From contig NZ_BOMZ01000018.1 of NCBI RefSeq assembly GCF_016862455.1, forward strand, positions 1 through 64,000: 64,000 nucleotides of DNA. Direction: 5' to 3'. Within the stretch, counting starts at the first letter, position 1. The number at the start of each line of letters is the position of its first letter. Both the position numbers and the translations under genes were made by a program. Source of the DNA: Actinoplanes utahensis (lineage in GTDB: Bacteria; Actinomycetota; Actinomycetes; Mycobacteriales; Micromonosporaceae). The notes under the pieces are model-generated. The model did no database searches and had not been told where the DNA came from. It was given only the letters and a program-made list of their open reading frames with translations. This document shows, in pieces, positions 42,879-51,300 of the stretch.

Positions 42879-43024
42879 CCCGGCACGTTATCCCGCACCC
42901 CTGACACCACCGGGGCAAGGGATGGCCGTCATCCACAGCGCCGAGTTGTCCACAGGCCGCCCGCCGCCTTCGCGCATCACTGGCTACCTTCGGCCGCGAA
43001 CCCATCACCGATGGAGGAATGTCG

Positions 43025-43414
43025 ATGTTCGACGGGCGAGAACTACGTGAGGCACAGCGACTGATCGACGAGTGGCGCAGCGTCATCGAGGAGCGGGCCG
43101 GCCTCGCCCGCGCCCTCTCCATCCGCCTGGCCCGGCTGAGTGAGACCGTGCGAAGTCCCGACGGCCTGGTCGCCGTCACGGTCTCGGCCGGCGGCGACCT
43201 GATCGCCCTCGACCTGGCCGAGGGCGTCCGGCAGCGTCCCGCGGCCGTCACCGCCCGGGAGATCGTGGCGACCCTGCGGGCGGCCCGGACCGCGATGATC
43301 GCGTCGGTCACCGCCGCGACGGCGGCGACGGTGGGCGCGGATTCCGCGACCGGACGAGCGATCATCGAGACGTACGCGGCCCGCCTCCTCCCGGACGGCC
43401 GTGGTCGTGGCTGA
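43025..43414 (+). CDS. YbaB/EbfC-like protein of a secreted-toxin locus
   Basis: A 129-residue helical protein with the YbaB-like pattern (EVTVSAGGDLIALDL-type strand: VAVTVSAGGDLIALDLAEG). In actinobacteria such proteins often precede ESX-secreted toxins and are thought to act as chaperones or adaptors. GGAGGA at 43013-43018 suits ATG 43025 best; ATG 43019 is too close. It overlaps the next gene by 14 bases. Confidence 0.78.
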   Translation: MFDGRELREAQRLIDEWRSVIEERAGLARALSIRLARLSETVRSPDGLVAVTVSAGGDLIALDLAEGVRQRPAAVTAREIVATLRAARTAMIASVTAATAATVGADSATGRAIIETYAARLLPDGRGRG

Positions 43415-43721
43415 GCCGGTCGGGGTCCGTCATCCCGACCTGGTGACGCATGCGGGCACCGTCGAGACCGCCGCTGACCGGGTCGCCCAGGCCGGCCGGG
43501 CCGGGCGGGCGGTGCGTGCCGGGCCGGACTCGTACGGCCGGTTGTGCGCGATGGTCCCCACCGTCCTCGGCGCGCTGCAGGACACGCTGATCGCCGCGAT
43601 CGAGGCCGCGGCGGCGAGCCTGGACGACACCGGCGCCCGGCTGCGGGCCACCGCCGAGGGGTACGCCGCGTCCGACCAGCGCCGCGCCGACGCCTTCCAG
43701 GCCATTCCGGGCCGGCGATGA
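43401..43721 (+). CDS. EspC/WXG100-like small secretion partner
   Basis: A 106-residue helical protein resembling the EspC/type VII secretion target family: VRHPDLVTHAGTVETAADRVAQAG and a C-terminal helix (TGARLRATAEGYAASDQRRADAF). The pattern is two helices joined by YGRLCAMVP. It overlaps the toxin gene as ATGA. It likely forms a secretion-competent complex with the toxin's N-terminal domain. Confidence 0.78.
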   Translation: MVVAEPVGVRHPDLVTHAGTVETAADRVAQAGRAGRAVRAGPDSYGRLCAMVPTVLGALQDTLIAAIEAAAASLDDTGARLRATAEGYAASDQRRADAFQAIPGRR

Positions 43722-45046
43722 CGGCCCCGGACAACCCGCTGGTCGCCGAGCCGGTCCGGTCCGGGCCGAGCCCGGGGGCCGGGGTCGCCGTGCTGGAGGA
43801 CGTGCGGGAGATCCACACCGCGGTCCGCAGCCGGGAGTGGGTCGACGCGACGCTCGCCGGGGCGGGCGGCGCGCTCGACGGCCTGGTGCTGGCGGTGGAT
43901 CCGTTCGGCAGTCTGCTGCAGTTCGGGATCGCCTGGCTGCTGGAGCAGGTGGAGCCGTTCGCCGCGGCGCTGGACTGGCTGGCCGGGGACGCTGCCCGGA
44001 TCACCGCACATGTGCGGACCTGGAACGATGTGGCCGCGGCGCTGACGGCTGAGGCGGACGGGCTGGCCGTCGCGGTGCGGTCGGAGGTCGCCGGCTGGAG
44101 CGGGGCGGCCGCGGGGGCGTACCGGGTGTGGGCCGCCGATCGGGAGGCCGAGCTCCGGATGCTCGGTGCCGCGGCCGGGGTCGTGGCGGCGATCGCCGAG
44201 GGCGCCGGCGGCCTGGTCGGCGCGGTCCGGTTGATGGTCCGGGACGCGATCGCCACGGTGGTGGCCCGGCTGGTCGTCTACGCGGCGGAGGTCGCCGCCA
44301 CCCGCGGGCTGGCGCTGCCAGTGGTGATCGGGCAGGTCACCACCCTCTGTACGGCGTGGGCAGCGCGGATCAGCGACTGGTTGAAAGCGCTGGTCGACAG
44401 CGTCCGCCGGCTGCTCTCCCGCAGCGACGAGCTGAACGGACTGGTGGACGGCGCCCGGAGAGCCGCGAGCCGGCCGGGCGGGGAGAACGGCGGAAGGAGC
44501 GACCCGGGTGGGGATACCGGCAGAGGGAGCGACCCGGCTGGGGACCGGGAGGGGAGGAGCGCGGCCGCACCGGCTCGGGACTTCGACGCGGGTTCGGAGC
44601 GGCGGCCGCTGGGCGGTGACTTCCGGTCCGGGGTCGAGGACGCCGAGGGCCTGTTCGTGGACAAGGAGCGGGCGATCGCCGACGTGCTCGCCGCCGAGGG
44701 GAGGATGGTGCACCCGCGCCGCCGGGTCGACGACGTGACCGGGCTGTCCAACCCGGACGCCATGGTCCGTGCCGGGCCGGACGATCCCGGGGTGGTCACC
44801 GAGTTCAAGACCCTGGAGAGCGCCTCCAGCGGCAGTGTCCGGGCGAACATCCTGACCGCGGGTGGGCAGGTCGGCAAGCACGGCGGCGGTGACGTGGTGA
44901 TCGACGGGCGGCCGTCCGGCCTGACCGAGGAGGTGGCCCGGCAGGGGTTCGCCCGGGCCGCGGGCCAGGCCCGGCAGCACGGTTCGGACATGCCCGAGCA
45001 TGTCCGGGTGATCCTGGCCGATGGGACAATGCTGGAGTTGCCTTAG
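43718..45046 (+). CDS. ESX-type polymorphic toxin with CdiA-like nuclease C terminus
   Basis: A 442-residue toxin. Residues 1-230 are helical and WXG100/LXG-like (VEPFAAALDWLAGDAARITAHVRTWNDVA, WSGAAAGAYRVWA), for type VII export. A Gly/Ser/Asp/Arg-rich linker (near 250-290) has repeats of GRSDPGGD. The C-terminal 130 residues match the CdiA tRNA-nuclease domain: ERAIADVLAAEGRMV, SNPDAMV, VVTEFKTLES, SVRANILTAGGQVGKHGGGDVVID, with the E-x-K-type core. Predicted to enter competing cells and cleave nucleic acid. The immunity candidate follows 14 bases later with its own ribosome binding site. Confidence 0.82.
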   Translation: MTAPDNPLVAEPVRSGPSPGAGVAVLEDVREIHTAVRSREWVDATLAGAGGALDGLVLAVDPFGSLLQFGIAWLLEQVEPFAAALDWLAGDAARITAHVRTWNDVAAALTAEADGLAVAVRSEVAGWSGAAAGAYRVWAADREAELRMLGAAAGVVAAIAEGAGGLVGAVRLMVRDAIATVVARLVVYAAEVAATRGLALPVVIGQVTTLCTAWAARISDWLKALVDSVRRLLSRSDELNGLVDGARRAASRPGGENGGRSDPGGDTGRGSDPAGDREGRSAAAPARDFDAGSERRPLGGDFRSGVEDAEGLFVDKERAIADVLAAEGRMVHPRRRVDDVTGLSNPDAMVRAGPDDPGVVTEFKTLESASSGSVRANILTAGGQVGKHGGGDVVIDGRPSGLTEEVARQGFARAAGQARQHGSDMPEHVRVILADGTMLELP

Positions 45047-45060
45047 GAGGCGCTGACGTC

Positions 45061-45528
45061 GTGTCCGATCTAGAGCACGTCTACTTCCTGTCCCGGAGCA
45101 GCCCGCCGGCGTTCGCCGCCGAGATCGCCGGCCCGGTCGGCATGACGGTGATCCGGGGTGAGCGCGGGGAGACCTATCTGAGCCGTCCGTCGCCCGAGGG
45201 CGGCGCGATGGGCGGCGAGCTGCGCCGCAACGACCTGGCCGATCCGGAGGAGCCGTCGTTCCTGGACGTCTTCCCGCTGGTGCTCGACCTCGGGGTGACC
45301 GGCGCCGGCCGTGGGCGCCGGCTCGCCGAGGCACGGGGATTCTTCACCGAGCTGGCCGGGATCTCACCGGTGCCGGTCGCGCTGGTGCGCGGTTTCGACT
45401 TCCTGGTCGGTGTCGCGGCCCGCGAGACGGGGCTGCTCTGGTTTCCCGAAGGCGTCACTCCCTATGCCGAGCATCGGCGGGTGTGGTCGCGATTCCAGCC
45501 GGCGTCACTGGCCGGCTCCGGTGATTGA
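45061..45528 (+). CDS. Candidate immunity protein for the CdiA-like toxin
   Basis: A 155-residue acidic protein with no recognised family, directly after the toxin gene. AGGAGG at 45046-45051 overlaps the toxin stop and is nine bases before GTG 45061, allowing high, uncoupled production as expected for immunity. The fold appears alpha/beta (FLVGVAARETGLLWFPEG). Position and size fit an immunity protein; no direct motif supports it. Confidence 0.7.
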   Translation: MSDLEHVYFLSRSSPPAFAAEIAGPVGMTVIRGERGETYLSRPSPEGGAMGGELRRNDLADPEEPSFLDVFPLVLDLGVTGAGRGRRLAEARGFFTELAGISPVPVALVRGFDFLVGVAARETGLLWFPEGVTPYAEHRRVWSRFQPASLAGSGD

Positions 45529-46325
45529 TTGCGGCGGGAAGAATACGTTTCGGTCGTGGGGCCGGAATCGATCTGGAGCGGTATTCGGCGATTTCCCGGA
45601 AACTATCGTCGCGTAGGTTTGGATTATTGCTGGTACGGGGAGCGAAGACGATTGCCGTGAACGGGACGAATCGGGTGTCCCATTGATCTTCGCCTCTCGG
45701 ACAGTGACTGTCCGTGTTGTCGGACCCTGGACAGTCGGCCCGGCGGGCGGGTGTGCGGTCTGGTTTCCGGGTCTCGGCGTGACCAGCGGTGGGCTGGAGA
45801 GCGCTTGCGCGGGTGGGCGCGCACAGCATTCGGGAACTGACGGGTATCCGACACTCCCGACCTGTCCCGTCGGGGCCATTGATCAGCTGTGGACGCTTCG
45901 GCGGCCGTTCTGGAAACGGGACGCGCGTACTGCAATTGTTTGCGCCCTCTGCGGAGTGGGGCCCGGGTGGTGGGGCGGTGATCATTCGGCGTCTCGCATC
46001 GCAGGTGAGACTGGAGTTGATCACGCTGCGTGCTGCGCTGTTTGCCTCGGTGTCACCACTTGGAAATAACTCTCCGGTTGAATATCCGGTACCGGCGAAT
46101 AGCGAAACGGCCGTGCAAGTTGCGCGAGGGCCGCGATGCGCAAGTTGCATGTTTCGCGGTCCGAGAGCCCGCCGCCCCATCGTTGTGGCCATGGATTGAT
46201 CCACAAGTTCCCATTCATTCATGGTTGTATTTGTGATCTCGTTGTTGCCCCTTCCAGTCGATCATTGGAAGTGCAACTCTTCTAGCCAGCAGTGACGTCG
46301 GCATCACGGACGGTGGTGGTGAGGA
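45529..46325. other. Gap of about 800 bp without a convincing gene
   Basis: Open frames here have poor codon use and no ribosome binding site. The sequence is less GC-rich than its neighbours, as in remnants or recently gained DNA. It holds GCAAGTTGC twice, 25 bases apart (46115-46123 and 46140-46148), which may be a regulator site for the gene at 46326. Confidence 0.5.
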
Positions 46326-46994
46326 ATGCGTCCAGACGTTCTCGTCGGTCCGAGCGATTGGCTGATCGAGCAGTTCGGCGACAAGGTCGCCGACGAACTG
46401 TGGACCCGCGTGCCGGAAGCATTGAGCACGGCGATCGATCGCGAGGTCCACGCTCACCCGGCCATGACCCAGACCATGGAACGTGTGCTGGGGAATCCCC
46501 GATGGTCGTTGCCGTACGAGGAGCTCGTGCTCTTCCTCGGCACACTGCCGGGAGCCGAGATCATCAGTGTGCCGCGCTCGGTCTATCAGCTGGTGCTGAT
46601 CAACGGCCATGTGATCGTGCCCTGGTGCTACGGGCAGTCGGCCCGGATGTCCATGCGGGACGCCGAGGTCGGCCGTTCGTTCGGCCGGCTCGCCCGGGAG
46701 TTGCTCCGCCGGTTCGGCCCGCCGTGGCGCCGTTCCCCGGTCGAGTCTCCGCTTCCGCTCGACGCGGTCGACGAGCGCGAGGTCGCGAAGATCTGCGGCG
46801 CGATCGCCCGGATCGTTCCGAAACCCGAGGTGGTCATCGCGGGCTATGCGGGCGCCCCCAACCTGGGCCTGCTCCGCGCCTGCCTCGGCGAGATCAAGTC
46901 CACTGACAACGGCACCCTGAGCTGGAGCCATCTCGACGATCTGCCGTTGCCGCCTCCCGTGATCCCCCGCCCACGACGCATGCAGTTCCCCTGA
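46326..46994 (+). CDS. Unknown protein
   Basis: A 222-residue soluble protein with no family recognised. Residues 1-120 are alpha/beta (LVGPSDWLIEQFGDKVADELW, VYQLVLINGHVIVPWCYG). A Pro-rich middle and end (PPWRRSPVESPLP, PLPPPVIPRPRRMQF) frame a second segment (KPEVVIAGYAGAPNLGLLRACLGEIKS). The start is the first ATG, without a strong ribosome binding site. Lies after the toxin locus in a low-GC stretch. Confidence 0.6.
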   Translation: MRPDVLVGPSDWLIEQFGDKVADELWTRVPEALSTAIDREVHAHPAMTQTMERVLGNPRWSLPYEELVLFLGTLPGAEIISVPRSVYQLVLINGHVIVPWCYGQSARMSMRDAEVGRSFGRLARELLRRFGPPWRRSPVESPLPLDAVDEREVAKICGAIARIVPKPEVVIAGYAGAPNLGLLRACLGEIKSTDNGTLSWSHLDDLPLPPPVIPRPRRMQFP

Positions 46995-47134
46995 CGGGGA
47001 GACGAGACGGGCCGGCCCCTCGGGCCGGCCCGTCTCCGTGGACCCGTCCGAGGGGCCCGACCCCGGTTCGGCGTGTGGAGTTCGGGCGGGGCATGGCGGC
47101 CGAACCACACACACCCAGCCGGGGTTGACCGGGA

Positions 47135-47250
47135 CGGGCCTGCAGGAGTGGCACCGGGGGACGATCGGGAGGGGACGCCCGCCGCAGCCGCGGGGAGGCA
47201 CGGGACCTGCGTGGCCCGTACCGGGAAGCGGTTTTGAGAAGTGCGGCGGA
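47135..47250. repeat. Dispersed intergenic repeat, copy 1
   Basis: About 115 bases resemble 63518-63640 closely. Shared blocks include CCGGGGGACGATCG, CCGCAGCCGCGGGGAG and GCGTGGCCCGTACCGGG. It lies between the 3' ends of the genes at 46994 and 47270. A shorter inverted match with GTACCGGGAAG-x-GGTTT occurs at about 35357-35395. Confidence 0.75.
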
Positions 47251-47269
47251 CCGGAGGTGACAGGCGGTG

Positions 47270-48166
47270 TCAGTGGGGTGGTGGGGCCAGGTACGCGGTG
47301 GAGAACGGTTCCAGGCGGGCGCGCATGTCCGCGTATGCGGTGACCAGCATCGGGGGCAGGATGATGCCGGCGGCCAAGGTGAAGGCGCCGTCCATCAGGG
47401 TGGCGACGGCGAGGCCGCCGGTCGTGCCGAGGGCGGTCGTCAGGACCGCGCCGGCCAGGCCGAGGCCGACCGCGGCGGCCACGGTGATGCCGAAGATGGT
47501 GGCGACGCGGGCGACGGACGTGCCGAAGTCGGCGTGGAAGATGGCGAAGCAGCGGCCGATCCCGGACCCCGGTTCGAGGGTGACGACGACGGTCAGGACG
47601 GTCAGCACCGCGGCGACGTAGAAGACCGGCAGGACGCACAGCAGCACGGACGCCCCGGTCAGCAGCCCGCCGAGGAGGCCCCAGCCGAGTACCGCATGGG
47701 TGCGGCGGAGCCCGTAGCCGGCGGCGGCCCGCAGGCTGACCGGCTGACCGGTGGCGGCGAGGACGACCAGCCGCACGGCGATCGCCGTGGCGATCGCCGA
47801 CACCAGGGCGCTGGCCAGGAGGGCCGCCAGCAGGACGAGGTACGCCTGGAACAGTTCGACGAGCGGGGCGAACCCGGCGGTGGTGGCGCCGCGAACCGCG
47901 GTGGCCTGGAGCCGCTCGTTCTCCGCGGTGAAGTACGCGTCGGCCGGGACGGTCAGGGCGAGGGTCGGCAGGACCAGGATCGCGTGCAGGACCAGTGACG
48001 GCTTCCAGATCCGCGCGGCCAGGGTGACGCTGCGCCGCCACCAGCCCTCGTAGTTCGGGCTGACCAGCGGGTCAGCCGGTGTCGGGTAGAACGACGCCGG
48101 AATGAGCGGCGGTTGCCCGGGCCAGTAATGCCCGTTCCCGTCGCGTTCCGCCCAGTCCTGGTTCAC
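47270..48166 (-). CDS. Polytopic membrane protein of unknown function
   Basis: A 298-residue protein with about six membrane helices between residues 60 and 285 and a hydrophilic N terminus rich in Trp, Tyr and Pro (WPGQPPLIPASFYPTP). Helices contain Ala/Leu/Val stretches and no transporter signature. GTG 48166 has GGGGAAG just upstream; a TTG four codons earlier is possible. Divergent from the large helicase gene. Confidence 0.75.
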   Translation of the reverse strand: MNQDWAERDGNGHYWPGQPPLIPASFYPTPADPLVSPNYEGWWRRSVTLAARIWKPSLVLHAILVLPTLALTVPADAYFTAENERLQATAVRGATTAGFAPLVELFQAYLVLLAALLASALVSAIATAIAVRLVVLAATGQPVSLRAAAGYGLRRTHAVLGWGLLGGLLTGASVLLCVLPVFYVAAVLTVLTVVVTLEPGSGIGRCFAIFHADFGTSVARVATIFGITVAAAVGLGLAGAVLTTALGTTGGLAVATLMDGAFTLAAGIILPPMLVTAYADMRARLEPFSTAYLAPPPH

Positions 48167-48300
48167 GTGCTTCCCCAATGACGCTCGATTTCAAGATAAG
48201 CGGGCGTCACCTTAGCGGCTCCTTAAGTCGATCCGCCGCCCCTGGGACCCATGGCCGCGCCCCGAGAATGATCCGCTCACCAGGGCCTAGACTTCTGCGG

Positions 48301-51300
48301 ATGGCCGAGCAGCGGGAATCGCCCACGACGATCCGGGATCGGGCCGTGGCGGTCGCCGACTATCTGCTGGCGGTGCGAGCCCAGATGGACCGCCCGGCGC
48401 GGACCGTGCCGTCCGACGCCCAGTGGCTGCATGCGCTGCCCCGGCACGCCGACTGCCAGGCCGGTCCGGCCGCCGACGGCGCCTCCTGGCTGCGGGTCGG
48501 CCGCCCCGAGATGCCCGGCCCGGTGGCGGTCCCCGCCGGCCTGCGCCGCCGCCTGCGTGGCGAGGTGACCGCATCCGAGGAGCCCGCGGCCGAAAAAAGC
48601 CAGGTGACCGCGGCCGAAAAAGGCGAGGCGGCGGCTGGGAAGGGCGAGGCAGCGGCCGAAAAAGGCGAGGCGGCGGCTGGGAAGGGTGAGGCAGCGGCTG
48701 GGAAAGGCGCGGCGAGCGCGCCTGGAGAAGAAGCCGGTGACGCGGAGTTCGACGCCTGGCGGGAGGAGGTGTGGCGGCCGTGGTCCGAGCTCACCGCCGC
48801 CACCGAGCAGACTCGTGAGCTGCACCGCCGCCTCTTCGACCGGATGCACCAGCTGGACATGGCCGCCGCCACCACCGAGCTGGTCTGGGGCCACGGCCTG
48901 CTGGAGACCGTGGTCGACGGCAACCGGGTGCGGTACCCGCTGGTCGCCACCCCGGTCCTGATCGAGTACGACGCGGACCGCGCCCTGATCTCGGTCTCCC
49001 CGGCCGGCCCGTCCCGTCTGCAGATCGAGGCCCTGACCGGCCTGGACGAGCGGTACCTGGCCCAGCTGACGAGCCTGACCGGCCCGGGCGGCACGCTCGA
49101 GATCGACCTGTGGAACGACGCCGACCGCCGAGAGCTGTTCGAACGCGCCCTGACGAGGCTCGGCTTCGACCGGACGGTGATCACCGGCGCCGCCGCGAAA
49201 CCGGACGCGGAGGCCAGGGGCGCGGAGGCGTACATAAGAGATGTGGGGGTGCTCTTCGCCCGCCCGAAGCAGCGCCATCTCCGGGGCTTCCTGGAGAACA
49301 TGCGGGACCGCCTGACCGAGGGCTCGCCCGGTGGTGTCGGCGCGCTCGCCGCCGTGGTGGCGCACGAGCCGAGCCGCCTGCGGATGCCCGACGACCGCCC
49401 GGAGACCTGGGAACGGGTGGGGGAGCGGCTGCTCATGCCGCTGCCGACGAACGAGGCGCAGGAGTCGATCGCCCGCCGCCTGGCCCATCACCGCAACGTC
49501 GCCGTGCAGGGGCCGCCCGGCACGGGCAAGACGCACACGATCCGCAACCTGATCTGTCATCTGATGGCGAACGGGAAGCGGGTTCTGGTGGTGGCGCAGA
49601 AGGAGGAGCCGCTGCGGGTGCTGCGCGACGGCCTGCCGGAGGAGGTTCAGCCGCTCTGCCTGGCGGTGCTGGGCCGCACCACCGATCAGCTGGTGCAGTT
49701 GCAGCTGGCGGCGCGGGAGCTGTCGGACCGGGCGGCGACGCTGGACCGGGTGGCCGAGGAGCGCCGGGTGGATCGGCTGACCCGGAACCTGGAGGAGGCG
49801 GAGCGGGAGCTCGCCGCCGCGATGGCGGGACTGCGGCTGATCGCCGAGAGCGAGGCTCAGACGTACCAGATCGGTGGTGTCGCTCTTCTGCCCGCCGAGG
49901 TGGGCGCGTGGTTGCGCGAGCGTGCCGCGGCGCACGGCGGCATCCCGGATCCGGTCGCCGGTCCGCCGCCGTTGACCATCGAGGAGTTCACCACCCTGCT
50001 GAAACTCGCGGTCCGGCTGACGTCGGAGGACCGCGCGGCGGCGATGCGGCCGTTGCCGGAGATCTCCGACCTTCCGGATGCCGCCGCTGCCGCGGCTTCC
50101 CGGGAGACGGCGGCGGAGGCGGAGGCGCGCCTGTCGCGGCTCACCGACCAGGGCGTCGATCTCGCGGCGGTACGGGCGGAGCGCCGCCCCGGCATGTCCG
50201 AGCTGTTGACCGAGCTCCGCGACGCGGTGGCCTGGGTCCGCCGGCGGGAGGGCACCTGGACCGACCGGTTGGGCCGGCTGCTCGACGATCCGCACTGGCG
50301 CACGCTCTGGAACGACCAGGTGGTCGCGACCGAGACGTTGTTCGCCGAGCTGGCGACGCTGACCCGGGAGGTGTCCGGGCACCGGATCACGGTTCCGGAG
50401 CACATTCTGGCCGAGCCGAAACTGCTGCTCACCCGGCTGGCGGAGGTCCGGCAGCGGTTCGAGGCGGGTAAGAGCCTGAGCCGGTTGCTGCAGTCCGGGC
50501 TGTACCGGCTGGCCGACGAGGTGCGGGTGGACGGCGAGCCGTTGCGTACCACCGCTGATGTCGATCTCGCGGTGAAGGCCGTCAAGCGGTCGCAGGCGCG
50601 GAGCCGGCTCGGCGAGTCGTGGTTCGAGTGGGTCGAGCGGCTGGCGATCCCGGAGCCGCCGGGCGGCCGGGGTGATCCGGAGATCTGGGCCGGTGCGCTG
50701 CTCGCCGAGGCGACCCAGTCGCTGGACTTCGATCTGAACCGGTGGCCGCCGCTGGCCCGCCGGATCACGGCGCTGATGCCGCAGCACGAACTGGCCGTCG
50801 ACGCCGCCGCGCTGGCCGCCGCGGCCGAGGCGCTGGACGCCGCGACCGAGATGTTCGCCCTGGACAAGGCCGAGGCGGTGGAACGGGCGGTCACCGAGCG
50901 GGTAGCGGCCTGGCCGGAGCTGGCCGAGGCGTGGCGGACCCTGGACGACTGGGACGAGCGGATCGCCGAGGTGCGCCGGCTGGTGCTGTTGCAGCCGGAC
51001 GTGCTGCGGTTCGACGCCGCCTACCACCGGCTGGCGGTGGCCGCGCCGGAATGGGCGGCGCTCATCGCGAACGGCGAGCATCCGGTGGTCTCCGGCCAGG
51101 CGTGTCTGGAGGCGTGGGAGTGGCGACGGGCGCAGACCTGGTTCGACGGTGTGGTCGGTGACGTCGACCCGGCGGTGCTGGCCCGGCGGGTCGAGCGGGC
51201 CCGGGACCGGATCCGCCGGCTGACCGGTGAGCTGGTGGTGGCGTCGGCGTGGCTGGAGGTGTCCCGGGCGCTCGACGACCGGCGCCGGGCCGCGCTGGCC

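Noticed and set aside
45455..46222. Minus-strand frame of 255 codons in the gap after the immunity gene
   Set aside because: No ribosome binding site, amino-acid composition unlike a folded protein, and it overlaps the 3' end of the immunity gene.
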